Assembly: GCA_016748015.1 (NCBI GenBank)
Contig: JAAOMT010000529.1
Coordinates: forward strand, 193,569 to 257,568
Source: Geosiphon pyriformis
Taxonomy: Eukaryota > Glomeromycota > Glomeromycetes > Archaeosporales > Geosiphonaceae
Direction of reading: 5' to 3'
Length of the DNA stretch: 64,000 nucleotides
Part shown: one piece after another, positions 1-10,711 of the stretch
Layout: each line of letters starts with the position of its first letter
Position numbering within the stretch: the first letter of the stretch is position 1
Position numbers and translations under genes: made by a program
The notes under the pieces: model-generated
What the model was told of the DNA's origin: nothing
The model's database searches: none
Seen by the model: only the letters and a program-made list of their open reading frames with translations

Positions 1-1300
1 GTTTGGTTGTTGTTTTATTATAATTATTGGTTCTAAATTTCAGGGAATATCTTCAGGATTAATTAAAGAAGAATGTATACTAATTTGTGGAATTAATGGT
101 TCAGGATTGTTTCTGAAATGATAGTGTTTCAGTTTATCTCTATGTGCAACTTTTGCTAGTATTTTGTCATCAAGTCTTAACTTGTATAATCTATTGCCTA
201 AAATTTCGTGAATATAAAATGGTCCATCTTATTTGTTTTCAAATTTTCCACTCCATTGTTTTTCAGCCTTAGTTCTGTGTAAAAAAACTTTATTTTCAAC
301 TTTAAATTTGTTGGTTATGGATGGTAATTTGTTGTCATGTCTTTTTTTTTGTTGAGCTTGAGAGTGTTCAATATGAGTTGCTGCTATTCTTCTTTTTCCT
401 TCCAATGTACTAAGAAGAGTGTAGGCCTTTCTTTGGAGTGTGTCTTGAAAGTTTTCTTCATTGATTGGTTGCACTGGGTATGCTTCCACTGTGAAATTAA
501 TTGGTAATATTGCTGTTCTTCCATAAGTAAGATCAAATAGTGTGTGTTTCATAGTATCTTGTTTTAGTGTTCTGTATGCTAGTAATACTGATGGAATAAA
601 GATATCTTATTCCTGTTCAAAATTTGTTGAGACTTTGGCTAAAGATTTACACAATGTTTTGTTAAAACGTTCTACAAGTCTATTTGTTTGAGAGTGATAA
701 GGTGATGATAGAGGTCTTTTGACATTGAATCATTTACAAATTTTTTGTATTAAGTTGTTCACAAAATGTGTTTCTTGATTAGATAAAAGTTTAATTGGGC
801 ATCCATGTCTACAGATAATGTTTTCATAAATGAAATTTGCTACTGATTTTGCATTTGCTCTTTGGATGGCTCTAGCTTCAAGCCATTTGGTGAGATAATC
901 TACTGCAACTGCAATATAACAATTTCCTTGAATTGTGATAGGTAGTGGTCCGACTAAATCAATTCCAACTCTGTCAAAAGATTGTCCAACTTTGATTGAA
1001 TTTAAAGGTTCTGTGGGGTGAGTTCCTCCTCTTCTTTAACAATTATCACAAGATTCTACATATTGTCAAATGTCTTTTTGCATGTGTGGCCAAAAGTAAT
1101 GTTCAAAGGTTTTTTGGATTGTTCCATCTCTTTCCAAGTGTGCTGAAGATAAGTCTGTGTGCATATTGTATAGGATTGTTTCTTTTTCATTCTTCTGTAC
1201 TAATCTGAGTGATTGGTTTGAGTTTTTATGATTTTTGTAGTAGATTTTGTTGTGGTATATGAAATATTGTTTGGATTGGTATTGTAACTAATGTTTTTTA
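1..1300 (-). pseudogene. Retroelement integrase (degraded)
   Basis: Reading the minus strand from about 1300 to 230 gives an integrase core. It includes a VGIDLVGPL-like first catalytic Asp, a VDYLTKW segment, LLSNQETHF where the second catalytic Asp is usual, and SQTNRLVERFN with the catalytic Glu. It is followed by the conserved LTYGRTA segment near 520 and a C-terminal domain. In-frame stops occur near 229-231, 600 and 730. The second DDE Asp is replaced by Asn, so the enzyme should be inactive even without the stops. The segment below 230 continues the same C-terminal tail with further homology to the element rather than a separate gene. The call rests on motif order and context with the RT upstream. 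Confidence 0.85.
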
Positions 1301-1499
1301 CTTGGAAACCAATCTTCTAGTATAGTAAGAGTCTCCAAATAGTTTTTAAGATTGTTGTAATTTCTGGGGTCCATTGTTGTTTTGTTGGTAGTGGTAAATT
1401 GTAGTGAAATTGTTGGTGGTGTTAATCTTGTCTCATTTTTGAGAGACTATCAACATTAGTGTATAGTTTTTCTGGTTTATAGTGTACAATATATTTGTA

Positions 1500-2700
1500 G
1501 TCTACTAGGAAATCATTCCATCAAGACTGTTTGGCACTTTGTTCAGTTTTCTTTTTATTGAGCCATTTGAGGCCAATGTTGTCAGTTATGATATCAAATT
1601 CTTTTCCATTTTTCAAGTATTATTGAAAGTGTTTAAGAGCCCAAATGACTACAGCTGCTTCCAATTCAGTTGAGCCATATTTAAGTTCTGTTGGTTTGAG
1701 TGTTCTACTAGTATAAGCAATGACTTGTTTCTGGCCATTTCTATCCAATTGTGACAGGATGGCACCAAAAGCTATGTGTAAAGCATTAGTGGCTAGTTGG
1801 AACCATTTGTTGAAGTCTGAGTAAGCAAAAACTGGGGCTATTGTCAATCTTGTTTTGAGAGTTTCAAAAGCTTTTTGTTGTTCTTTCATCCATTTGTATG
1901 GCACATTTTTGTTGATGAGATAATTGAGTGGTTTGGTAATTTCTGAGAATTCTTTAATAAATTTCCGATAATAGAAGGCTAATCCTACAAATCCTCATAG
2001 CTCTGTAGTGTTTTTGGAAGTTTGGAAGTTTTTAATAGCACTGATTGTTCCAGAGTTTGGTTTGACTCCATCTTTGCTCACAATGTGTCCAAGAAAGATT
2101 AAGCTTGTTTTTCCAAAGTGACATTTCTCAATGTTTAACTTTAATCCTGCTTTCCATAATCATTGAAAAACTTTTTACAGGTGAATAAGATGGGCTTCAA
2201 AGCTTGGTGAGTATACATTAGTGTTATCAAGATAAACAACTACTGATTGCCACAAGAGTCTTTCATATATAATATCCATAAGTCACTGAAATGTTGTTAG
2301 TGCATTGCAGAGTTCAAAAAGCATAACATTGAATTCATAGTTTCTTTCTTGAGTGGTGAATACTGTTTTGGGTCTATTTTTTGGGTCTATTTCGACTTGC
2401 CAGTATCCACTTTCCAAGTCTAAAGTTGAGAAGAACTTGGCTTTTCCTAGAGCATCTAGCATGTCATTAATTCTTGGAAGAAGATAGGCATCTCCAATTG
2501 TGACACTATTCAATTGTCTATAATCAACACAGAATCTGATTTTTCCGTTTTTCTTTTTAACTAAAACTACTAGTGAGGTCCAAGAACTTCTTGATGATTG
2601 AATCAATCCATTATTGAGCATTCTTTGGACCTCTTCTCTAATGAATTGGTGGCTGGCAGGTGGCACTCAATAAGCTTGTTGTCTTTTTGGTGAAGCATCT
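1500..2700 (-). pseudogene. Retroelement reverse transcriptase and RNase H (degraded)
   Basis: The minus-strand frame has RT hallmarks: VPPASHQFIREEVQRML, VVLVKKKNGKIRFCVDYRQL, and motif A as TLDLESGYWQVEI. The metal-binding YxDD box near 2220-2235 reads YLDN, and the RNase H segment (1904-1620) begins with TNAL where TDAS is expected. Stops interrupt it at about 2280 (TGA within FQ-RLMD, matching a former CGA), 2668 (TGA in AYRVPP, also formerly CGA) and 1621 (TAA). All are explained by C-to-T changes on the coding strand, and the Asn substitutions by G-to-A. This is a pol fragment from the centre of element 1, not a host gene. Confidence 0.9.
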
Positions 2701-2939
2701 CCTGTATGAATCTGATGTTGAACAATATTAGTTTTTCCAAGATCATTGTTGTTCTTTGCAAAGATATCTGCAAATTCAGCTATTAGCTGTTTCAATTGTC
2801 TTTTTTGTTGGGGTTCTAAGAGACCCATGTTGATTCAAGAGAGTTTTTCTTCCAAAAAGTGGTAGTTTTCAGTAGTAAAAATGATGTTTGGATTTGGAAA
2901 TAGAGTATGTCTTATAATTTCGATGAAATTAGAGACAAT

Positions 2940-3983
2940 TTAAGGGTTTTTATCTTGGAAGATGTTATTATGTATAATTTTAATTTTTAATTTATTTAAT
3001 AGAACAATAGGGTAATTGTTGGGATTGTAGAATATAACTTGAAATTTTTTCATTCCTTTAGGAATATAAACATTTGAAATTGAGATTTCATGCTTCAAAC
3101 AGATTTGTTCATTGGATTCAAAGATTTGTTGGGTAGTAGTGGGTTTTGAGCAGATGTAAATTTCGTGATGTTTTCCAAAAGATGAAATAGTAATTGGTTG
3201 GGAAAGTTGAAGAATCTGGTGGGATTTATTTTGTGCATTAAGAGCTATGTTTACTGGCACTGTAAATCGTCCAGTTAAACCAAAATCTTGAGTTCTTCTT
3301 TCACTTTTTCTCAATTGTTCTCTGTTTTTAACTGATTGTAAACCGAAAATGTTGATTAGATAAATTGCTTGGGCAATCTTTTCAGCATGTTCAATCTTGA
3401 ATGGTTTGTTTGTTTCATTCTGCAATATAATAGTAATGTCTCTAGTATATCCTGTATCTATAATTCCTCTTTTGACATTGATTCCTTTGCTTGCTAATGA
3501 TGATCTGGATGCAATTTGAACCATTGCTTTAAGTAGAATTTCAAGAGCAATTTTAAGGTTGATTTTGATTAAGGATTTTGGTTGAAGAACCAAAGTGTCT
3601 TTGCCAGGATATCTTAGGTCATATCCTGCATTTATTTCGTGAGCTTTTTTTGGTTTTATCCCTTTTCCATTGTTGTCAAAGTATTTGAGTTGTATAGCAG
3701 ACTGGTTTTCAATAAGATAGATTGGTGTGGTTGCAGTTTTTTTTTTTGTTTCAGGTTTTCCAAATTCAATTTTTTTTTGGTCATTTTCACTGGGCAGAGG
3801 AATACTAAGAGCATAGCATTCTGGACACCATTTTTTATTACAAGACATGATGTATTCTTCATATAATTGAATGTTTATTTGTTCTAATTGTTGAATTTGA
3901 GCTTCTTGGATTGGGTATATGTGGCTTGCAATTTGGTGATATGTCTCTACTTTATTTTCATAGTTGAATTCAGCTAATTCCAT
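2940..3983 (-). CDS. dUTPase-containing segment of retroelement pol
   Basis: A 347-residue open stretch. It contains the five trimeric dUTPase motifs in order: AGYDLRY (motif 1, around residue 120), ASRSSLASKGI (motif 2), GIIDTGYTRDITIILQN (motif 3), EHAEKIAQAIYL (motif 4) and RRTQDFGLTG (motif 5). dUTPase hydrolyses dUTP to dUMP and PPi and would limit uracil in retroelement cDNA. About 50 residues from its start is a CNKKWCPEC zinc-binding-type pair. About 120 residues follow the dUTPase before the RT, without a domain I recognise. The first Met is only the first ATG of the open stretch; in the element the frame is continuous with the protease upstream. It is the best preserved part of element 1. 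It is probably not expressed alone, since the flanking pol frame is broken. Confidence 0.85.
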   Translation of the reverse strand: MELAEFNYENKVETYHQIASHIYPIQEAQIQQLEQINIQLYEEYIMSCNKKWCPECYALSIPLPSENDQKKIEFGKPETKKKTATTPIYLIENQSAIQLKYFDNNGKGIKPKKAHEINAGYDLRYPGKDTLVLQPKSLIKINLKIALEILLKAMVQIASRSSLASKGINVKRGIIDTGYTRDITIILQNETNKPFKIEHAEKIAQAIYLINIFGLQSVKNREQLRKSERRTQDFGLTGRFTVPVNIALNAQNKSHQILQLSQPITISSFGKHHEIYICSKPTTTQQIFESNEQICLKHEISISNVYIPKGMKKFQVIFYNPNNYPIVLLNKLKIKIIHNNIFQDKNP

Positions 3984-4187
3984 TGTATACTCAATGTATT
4001 CAGCTTTTTTTATTTAGTGGACATTTTTTTGTGTGGCTCCATTAATTAATGCCATTGCTAAGTCAAAAATTATTTCAGCATTATAAGGGTAGTGGTAGAG
4101 TTTATTGAAAGCACTATTGTATGCTGTATCAAATAATGTTCTTCTTTTGATTTTTTCCGAAATTGATAGAGCATATTGACAGGTTTA

Positions 4188-4470
4188 ATCACATACTCCT
4201 CTTTTCATTGCAACATCAATCCAGTTGCATTCTTCTGGTAGCATATCTCCACATGTGAGACAAGAAGTGTTGTCCTATTTTCCATTCCTTTTGGGATATC
4301 CAAATCGTTCTCTATGGCATGCTTTGCAAAAATAGCAGGTATGAGTTTTATATTCCTCTTCTGGAGAAATACATGCTTCCATTGATGAAAGTTTCTTGTT
4401 GCAATCTTTGCATTTAAGTGGAATATAGGGTGGTTGTTTCTGAAGTTCTGGTGTAAAATATCTAACTTTT
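4188..4470 (-). pseudogene. Cys-rich zinc-finger-like segment between protease and dUTPase
   Basis: The pol reading frame here gives repeated CxxC pairs: CKDC, CYFCKACH, CLTCGDM, followed by more Cys residues and a final TC. This is consistent with several zinc-binding modules. Two stops interrupt it: TAG after YPKRNGK and TAA after GVCD. Both could have been Gln codons (CAG, CAA). The longer open frame overlapping this interval (4205-4588) is out of phase with pol and lacks these motifs. I do not recognise the domain as a standard Gypsy pol component. Confidence 0.65.
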
Positions 4471-4699
4471 TTCTATTCTCTTGATTCTTCAAAAATCTCT
4501 TGTTCTGTTTTCTCAGCCTAATTAGATGTTGATCCAAGAGCCATATAAATTTTAGTAAGTGGCATTTCTTTCTTCTTTTTAAATTCAAATACTGGGGCTT
4601 TTTCTAATCATTTGTTAAAAGTACCACAAGTAGCAAGTACTATGGTGTATTGTCCTTGGTATGAGATTTTTAGTTCCTGAGTTTCTCAATTTAAGTTTG

Positions 4700-5060
4700 T
4701 ATTGGCCTTAAAAAGCCAATTATTTTCAACTAAAGCTTGATATTAGGGTGCATCCATGACTAGAACTTTGACTGGAATGGTGATTCCATCAATGGTGAAT
4801 GGGAAGTTGTCAATTTCTCTTACTGGTGTTTTTTTCATATCATCTGCTGTAATAATTACAGTTTGGGCTGGTTTGTCAACCGTTTTTTGAAGCTGTTGCA
4901 TTAATTGGTAGGTGATAATACTTTCAGCTAATCCACTGTCTAGAATTAGTCAGATGGGTTTTCCTTCTACTGTAGCTTCAGTGTATATGGCAGTGATAGC
5001 TTTTTGTTCATTAGCTGCTGCATTACTAAGCAAGAATGGTGATTCATTTGCTTCAAATTT
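4700..5060 (-). pseudogene. Retroelement aspartic protease (degraded)
   Basis: The pol frame around 4950-4900 reads WLILDSGLAESIITY. This contains the DSG active-site triad of a retropepsin preceded by hydrophobic residues, as in Gypsy proteases. It lies directly after gag, and the segment continues with VIITADDMKK and an IPVKVLVMD stretch typical of the second half of the fold. Stops follow at about 4745 and 4690. It would have processed the Gag-Pol polyprotein. Confidence 0.75.
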
Positions 5061-5199
5061 GAATGAAAATATATCTGAGAGGTTGGTATTTTGGGCAATT
5101 TGGGCTAGTGGAATAGTGTTGTTGGAAGGGTTTGATCTTGGTGCTGCAACTTTACTTTCAGAAAGTGCAGATTGTTGAAAATTCGATCCTTCAGACATT

Positions 5200-7043
5200 G
5201 TAAAATAACTGGGTTGAGTATGATAGTGATTGGGTCTTTGCTGACCAGAATTTCAGAAAACCAACTGGTTATTTGAGTTGATTTTGTTGTTGTTATTCTG
5301 AAATTGATTTTGAGATGTAAATGGGTTATGTTAAACCAATCTTCTGACTGGTACTTGATATTGTTGAGTGAGTGGTGTCTGATATTGCTAAATTGGTAAA
5401 GGTTGCTGATATTGTTGTTGTATTGGTTGTGGAGCTGGTTGATAGTAACTGTTTTGATTTTGTGGTCTTGGTAAATAATAAGTTGGTAGTAGAGATTGGT
5501 AATAAGATTGTTGTGGTGAAGAGTAATGTTAATTACTCTTGTTCTGTTGGTTTCTTTGCAATTTTCTGCAATCTCGTTTCCAGTGTCCTGGAATTTCACA
5601 ATAATGACAATTTTGAGATTGGTTGTTGGATGGTAATCTAAAATTGTTTTGGTTGTATCATTGTGGTAGTTGATATCTTTGTGGTTGTTGCTGCTGTTGT
5701 TGTTGGTTTGTAAAGTAGCTTTCAACCTTTTTTGTGAGTTGATCTATTTTTTTTTAGCTGCTGAACTGGTTTTTTCAATAGCTAGATTGACAAGTTTGGT
5801 GTGATTTGCTTCTTTCATTGCCATTTCATAGTTCTTTACATGTCTAATGGCTGTTGCTAAATCTTCTGGAGCAAGTGAATGGACTTTTTTGATCAATTTG
5901 TCTTTCAATTCTGCTATGAACTGATCCAGAATCTGAGCATTAGAATAGTATTTATTGGTTTCCAATTGTCGAATTTGTCGAAGAAGTTTGTTGAATCTTT
6001 CAAGATAGGTTATAACAGTTTCAAATGTTTCTTGTTTGATATTGCGAAAGTGATTGCGGAGAGTGATAAAGATGTTGTTGTCAGTGAATTTTTGTATGAA
6101 AGCATTTTTGAATGCTTGTCAATTTTCAAATGGTCTTTCTAAGTTTTCAAACCATTCTTTTGCTGTTCCTTGGAGAAAGTATGAGATTGCTTTGAGCATT
6201 TTTGCTGTATTCCAACCATTTACATCTTCTGCTTTCTGGACTTTATCAAGCCATTCTTGTGGACTGGTATCATTATTTTCACCAGTAAATTCTGGAATCT
6301 TTGCAATGTAAGCAGTTGCTATTTCTTCTTCGTTTTCTGGAGTTTCTTTTTGTTCTGATTCAGTTTTTTTACTTTCCAGGTTTTTTGAATGATTACTTTC
6401 GTTTTCCTGTAAGTACTCAATAATATTGGTGCTAGTTGATATTGGTTTCTGCTGTTGAGTAAGATTTTTAGAAGACTGAAAATCTTCTGGTCTGGAGAAA
6501 TGGTTAAGTAGTGAACTTGGTGTTTGTAGTTGAATAAGTAAAATTGGAAATAGTGTAATAGAAAGTGGTAATTTGATATTGGTTTCTTGTTCAGGTGTTT
6601 GCAAGTGTTTGGCAGTTGTCTTTTGTAGTATTGGAGTGTTTGGAGTGGTTCTTGAGTATTTGTTTCAATTTTTGTTTGCCTTTGTTGCTTGTTTCTGTCT
6701 CTGATTCAAAGTCAATAGAGTATTGAGACTGTACTGGGTATTTTTCTTTACAATACTCAATAATGTTAAAATTAAGTTCTTGGAAGTAGGTAGCAAGTGT
6801 TTCACTGTTCAGGTCTTCAGTTCCCAACTGTGAATAGTGTACTAAATTATTGTAGAGGTTGCTTCTAACTTCTGAAATATTGTAGTTTCCAAAAGATAAT
6901 TGTTGATGCAATTTTCAATGTATTGGTATACTGATTTCTTGACAACTTCAATTCCGTCTGAGATGTTGAATCTTTGCTTGTAGTGGATGTAAATTGACTG
7001 ATAATACTCTAGAGTTGCTGTGTTTGGTATGGTCGCCACTTTG
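5200..7043 (-). pseudogene. Retroelement Gag with CCHC zinc knuckle (degraded)
   Basis: The gag frame starts near 7040 (ATIPNTATLEYYQ) and ends in the protease. A single CCHC knuckle, CHYCEIPGHWKRDC, lies at about 5573-5614, followed by Gln/Asn-rich sequence and the protease. The conserved capsid-like block includes EWLDKVQKAEDVNGWNTAK. Frameshifts and stops split it into several open pieces (6842-7039, 6591-6911, 6119-6604, 5744-5965). The true start codon is uncertain: an ATG sits near 7065 in another frame, and an in-frame TAA lies just upstream of the homologous frame in both copies. Confidence 0.85.
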
Positions 7044-7066
7044 AATTTGTTGTTGCTGTGTTATTT

Positions 7067-7084
7067 CCATGTGAGAGCACCAAA
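7067..7084 (-). other. Candidate primer binding site of element 1
   Basis: Two bases after the inferred 5' LTR end, the minus strand reads TGGTGCTCTCAC. It begins with the TGG expected to pair with the CCA end of a tRNA. The same TGGTGCTCTC occurs at the matching place in element 2. I cannot assign the tRNA. Confidence 0.5.
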
Positions 7085-7882
7085 TGTTACCAGAGGTTTT
7101 TGGTCTCTTTTCCAGGAATTGCTCATCTGAAAGCTCACTAAAAATGTGTAGTTATTTTGCTGTGAAAGTCAACTCTTCTACAGGAATCTTGTCTGTAGGC
7201 TACCCTAATGATTATGATAAGAAAAGAAAGAAAAATAAAAGAAATGTAAAAGAAATAGAATTCTGTCAAGGGAAACGTTTTCTATTCAGGCCTGGAGTCA
7301 CTAACAATTTATTGAAATTGGTAGCTAATCAATTTCAAAACGTTAGTTGTGTGAAGGGAATTTCAAATGTAATAATTTTAAGAATTTGTTTTTCGAATAT
7401 TTAATTTTTATTTAAATATATAAAAGGTAATTTGTTTTAATTAAGGTGTCTAAAGTAAGATGCTATGGTAAGATACTATGAGAAGATATGAGAAGGATAC
7501 ATTTTTTTGAAGAGAGAAGCTCTTCTTTTATATAACTTGTTGTAGTATTAGTCTTTGAACTTGCACTTTTCTCTTTGCTACAATTTGAGTAAACTAAAGA
7601 TATATTTCGGCAAATTTACAAGTTATTTCACTGAACTATTGATTATTTCGGCGAATTTTTCTTAATTTCGGCGAATTTTGACTATGTTAAATGGTTCAGG
7701 GTATTGTGTAATTTGATCATCTTAATTTCTAGAGTACAAATCGGATTATTGACTGAATAATGATGTTTGATAATTTGGCTAATTTAATAAGTAATAATCG
7801 AAATAATAATATATGCTAATTAATAATAGAAATTATGAAGGTAATTTTATGCTAATTAATAGCTAAAATTCTACTGGTAACA
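7085..7882 (-). repeat. 5' LTR of element 1
   Basis: A 798-base block bounded by the 9-base inverted repeat TGTTACCAG...CTGGTAACA. It matches the block at 9738-10710 over most of its length in the same orientation. Its inner side abuts the primer binding site and gag; its outer side abuts sequence equivalent to the gag of the same family. Shared landmarks with the second LTR include AAAATGTGTAGTTATTTTGC and the 3' stretch GCTAATTAATAGCTAAAATT. Confidence 0.85.
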
Positions 7883-9692
7883 GTAGTAATAATTGGGTCT
7901 TTGCTGACCAGAATTTTGGGAAACCAACTGGTTGTTTGGGTTGATTCTGTTATTATTATTATGGAATTGATTCTGGAGTGTGAATTGGTTTTGTTGAACC
8001 AATCTTTGGACAAGTACTTGGTATTGTTGTATAGATGGCTGTTAATACTGTTGGATTGGTAAAGATTGTTAATATTGTTGTTGTGGAACAAATTAATAGT
8101 AATTGGTTTGCTGTTGAAATCTTAAGGAATAGTAAGCTAATGGTAGAAGCTGATAATGAGATTGCTGTGTTGAAGAGTAATGTTGATTACTTCTGTTTTG
8201 TTGGTCTTTTTGTAGCTTTCTGCAATCTTATTTCCAATGTCCTAAAATCTCACAATAGTGACAACTTTGGTTTTGTCTGTTTGTTGATAATGAATAGTTG
8301 TTTTGGTTTTGTTATTGTGGTGGCTAATATCTTTGTAGTTTTTGCTGTTGTTGTTGGTTGGTAAAATAGTTCTCAACCTTCTTTGTAAGTTGGTTAATTT
8401 TTTTTTTAGCTGTTGAGCTGGTTTTTCCAATAGCAAGATTCACAAGTTTGGTATAGTTTGCTTCTTCCATTGCTATTTTATAGTTCTTTGTATGTCTAAT
8501 GGCTGTTGTTAAATTTGTTGGGGCATGTGGGCAAACTTTCTTGATCAATTTGTTTTTTAATCCTGCTATAAACTGATCTAAAATCTGGGCATTGAAATAG
8601 TATTTATTGGTTTTCAATTGTCGAATTCATTGAAGAAATTTGTTGAATCTCCCAAAATAGATCATAACAGTTTCAGATGTTTTTTGTTTGATGTTGTAAA
8701 AGCAATTGTGGAAAGTAATAAATGTGTTGTTGTTGGTGAATTGTTGTAAAAAAGCATTTTTAAATACTTGTCAGTTTTCAAATAGTTCTTCTAAGTTTTC
8801 AAACTATTTTTCTGCAGTTTTTTGAAGAAAGTATGAGATTGCTTTGAGCATTTTTGCTGCATTCCATCTATTTATATCTTCTGTTTTCTGAACTTTGTCG
8901 AGCCATTTTTAAGGACTGGTATTATTATCTTTACCAGTAAATTCCAGAATTTTTACAATATAAGCAGTTACCATTTTTTCTTTATTTTCTGTAGTTTTTT
9001 TTTTGTTTTGATTCAGTTTTTTCACTTTCTAAGTTCTTTGAATGATTACTTTCATTTTCTTGTAAGTAATCAATAATATTAGTGCTGATTAATATTGGTT
9101 CCTGTTGTTGAATAGGATTTCTAGGTGACTAAAAATCTTCTGATTTAGAGAAATAGGTAAGTGGTAAATTTGGTATTTGTGATCAAGCAAGTAAAATTGG
9201 AAATAGTGTAATAGAAAGTGGTAATTTGATACTGGTTCTTTGTTCAGGTGTTTGTAAGTGTTTGACAGTTGTCTTTAATGTTTTTGGAGTATTTGGAATA
9301 GTACTTGAGTGTTGTTTCAGTTTTTGTTTGTCTTTGTTGCTTGTTTTTGTCTCTAATTCAAAGTCAATAGAGTATTTAAACTGTATTAGATATGTTTTTC
9401 CACAATATTGGATAATGTTAAAATTAAGTTCTTGAAAGTAGTTGGCAAGTGTTTTACTGTTAAGGTCTTCAGTTTCCAATTGTAAATAGTACATTAAATT
9501 ATTGTAGAGATTGCTTCTAACTTCTGAAATGTTGTAATTTCCAAGAAGATAATTGTTAATATGGTTTTCAATATACTGGTAAAGTGTCTTCTTAACAATT
9601 TCAATTCCGTTTGGGATGTTGGATCTCTGCTTGCAATGGGTGTAAATTGACTGATAATACTCTAAAGTTGTTGTGTCTGGTGTGATTGCCAC
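7883..9692 (-). pseudogene. Gag of element 2 (truncated, degraded)
   Basis: Open pieces at 9692-9183, 8617-8324, 8436-8242 and 8091-7852 follow the same order as element 1's gag: ITPDTTTLEYYQ at the start, a coiled Gln-rich middle, and the sequence leading to the CCHC region. The knuckle itself is damaged. It ends where element 1's LTR begins, so the protease and pol are missing here. It has no host-gene character. Confidence 0.8.
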
Positions 9693-9737
9693 TTTGAAAT
9701 TGTTATTGCTGTGTTATTTCTGTGGGAGAGCACCAAA

Positions 9738-10710
9738 TGTTACCAGAGGTTTTTGGTCTCTTTTCTTGAATGTTGTTAATGTCTGTCTGTTGCTAATTTT
9801 ACGTTTTCTGAAAGCAGTTGAATCTCCAATAACTGAATTTATCTTCAAATTATCTCCTATAATTTAAATTGCTAGGCTTATAAGTGGAATAGCCAATTCC
9901 TTGCCAGTTACTTTATGTAGTTATATTGTAGTAAATGTCAACTTTTTTTCAAGAATTGTTTGTCTAGAAGCTCACTAAAAATGTGTAGTTATTTTGCTGT
10001 AAAAGTCAACTTTTCTACAGGAATCTTGTCTGTAGGTTATCTTAATGATTGTAATAAGAAAATAAAAAAAAAATAAAAAAAATGTAAAAAAAAATAGAAT
10101 TTTGTCAAAGAAAACGTTTTCTATTCAGGTCTGGAGTTACTAACAGATTACTGAAATTGGTAGCTAATCAATTTCGAAATGTTAGTTGTGTTGAAAAAAT
10201 TTCAAGTGCAATAATCAAAGGATTTGGTTTTCAAATATTTAATTTTTATTTAAATGTGTAAAAGGTAATTTGTTCCAATTAAGATATCTAAAGTAAAGTA
10301 CTATAATAAGATACTATAAGAAAATACATTTTTTTAAAGAGAAAAGCTCTTCTTTTATACAACTTGTTGTAATACTAGTCTTTGAACTTGCACTTTTCTC
10401 TTTGCTACAATTTGGGTGAATTAAAAATACATTTTGGTGAACTACAAGTTATTTCACTGAACTATTGATTATTTCGGCCAATTTTCATTAATTTTAGCGA
10501 ATTTTGACTATGTTAAATGGTTCAGGATATTGTGTAATTTGATTATCTTAATTTCTATAGTACAAATCGGATTATTAATTGAGTAATAATATTTGATAAT
10601 TTGATTAAATAATAAGTGATAATCGAAATAATAATAATATATGCTAATTAATAATAGGAATTATAAGAGTAATTTTATGCTAATTAATAGCTAAAATTCT
10701 ACTGGTAACA
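9738..10710 (-). repeat. 5' LTR of element 2
   Basis: A 973-base block with the same terminal TGTTACCAG...CTGGTAACA as the first LTR. It has about 180 bases near 9765-9945 that have no counterpart in the 798-base LTR at 7085-7882. It is followed rightwards by unrelated sequence beginning ACAGAGAC. Confidence 0.85.
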
Positions 10711-10711
10711 A

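Larger units (their letters stand above)
1..7882 (-). mobile_element. Ty3/Gypsy-type LTR retrotransposon with dUTPase (element 1, 3' end off window)
   Basis: On the minus strand the order is 5' LTR, primer binding site, gag with a CCHC knuckle, aspartic protease, a Cys-rich segment, dUTPase, reverse transcriptase, RNase H and integrase. The order RT, RNase H, integrase is that of Ty3/Gypsy (Metaviridae). The 3' LTR lies left of base 1. The coding frame carries many stops, and several catalytic Asp codons read Asn (RT YLDN, RNase H TNAL, integrase LLSNQ). It is therefore a dead copy, although long stretches such as the dUTPase frame are still open. dUTPase-bearing Metaviridae are known from fungi; I infer that this is a related family. 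Confidence 0.92.
7883..10710 (-). mobile_element. Same-family LTR element, interrupted copy (element 2)
   Basis: Element 2 comprises the LTR at 9738-10710, a primer binding site and a gag region (9692 down to about 7883) that follows element 1's gag closely. The alignment stops abruptly at 7883, where element 1's LTR begins. The matching point in element 1 is near 5226, where both read GATTGGGTCTTTGCTGACCAG or nearly so after a few bases. Element 2 carries more stops than element 1. The rest of element 2 is predicted left of the window. Confidence 0.85.

Noticed and set aside
2260-2690. Reassigned TGA codon (Arg or Trp) as an explanation for the stops
   Set aside because: Host genes use normal codes, stops include TAA and TAG as well, and the same copies have catalytic Asp changes, so mutation is simpler.
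2940-3983. dUTPase as a host gene
   Set aside because: It is in frame with, and between, retroelement protease and RT, with matching decay around it.
4205-4588. Minus-strand open frame of 127 codons in element 1
   Set aside because: Out of phase with pol and low complexity; the correct frame over this interval shows the CxxC modules.
5372-6311. Plus-strand open frames opposite gag, some hydrophobic
   Set aside because: They are the reverse of Gln/Asn-rich gag codons and have no motifs.
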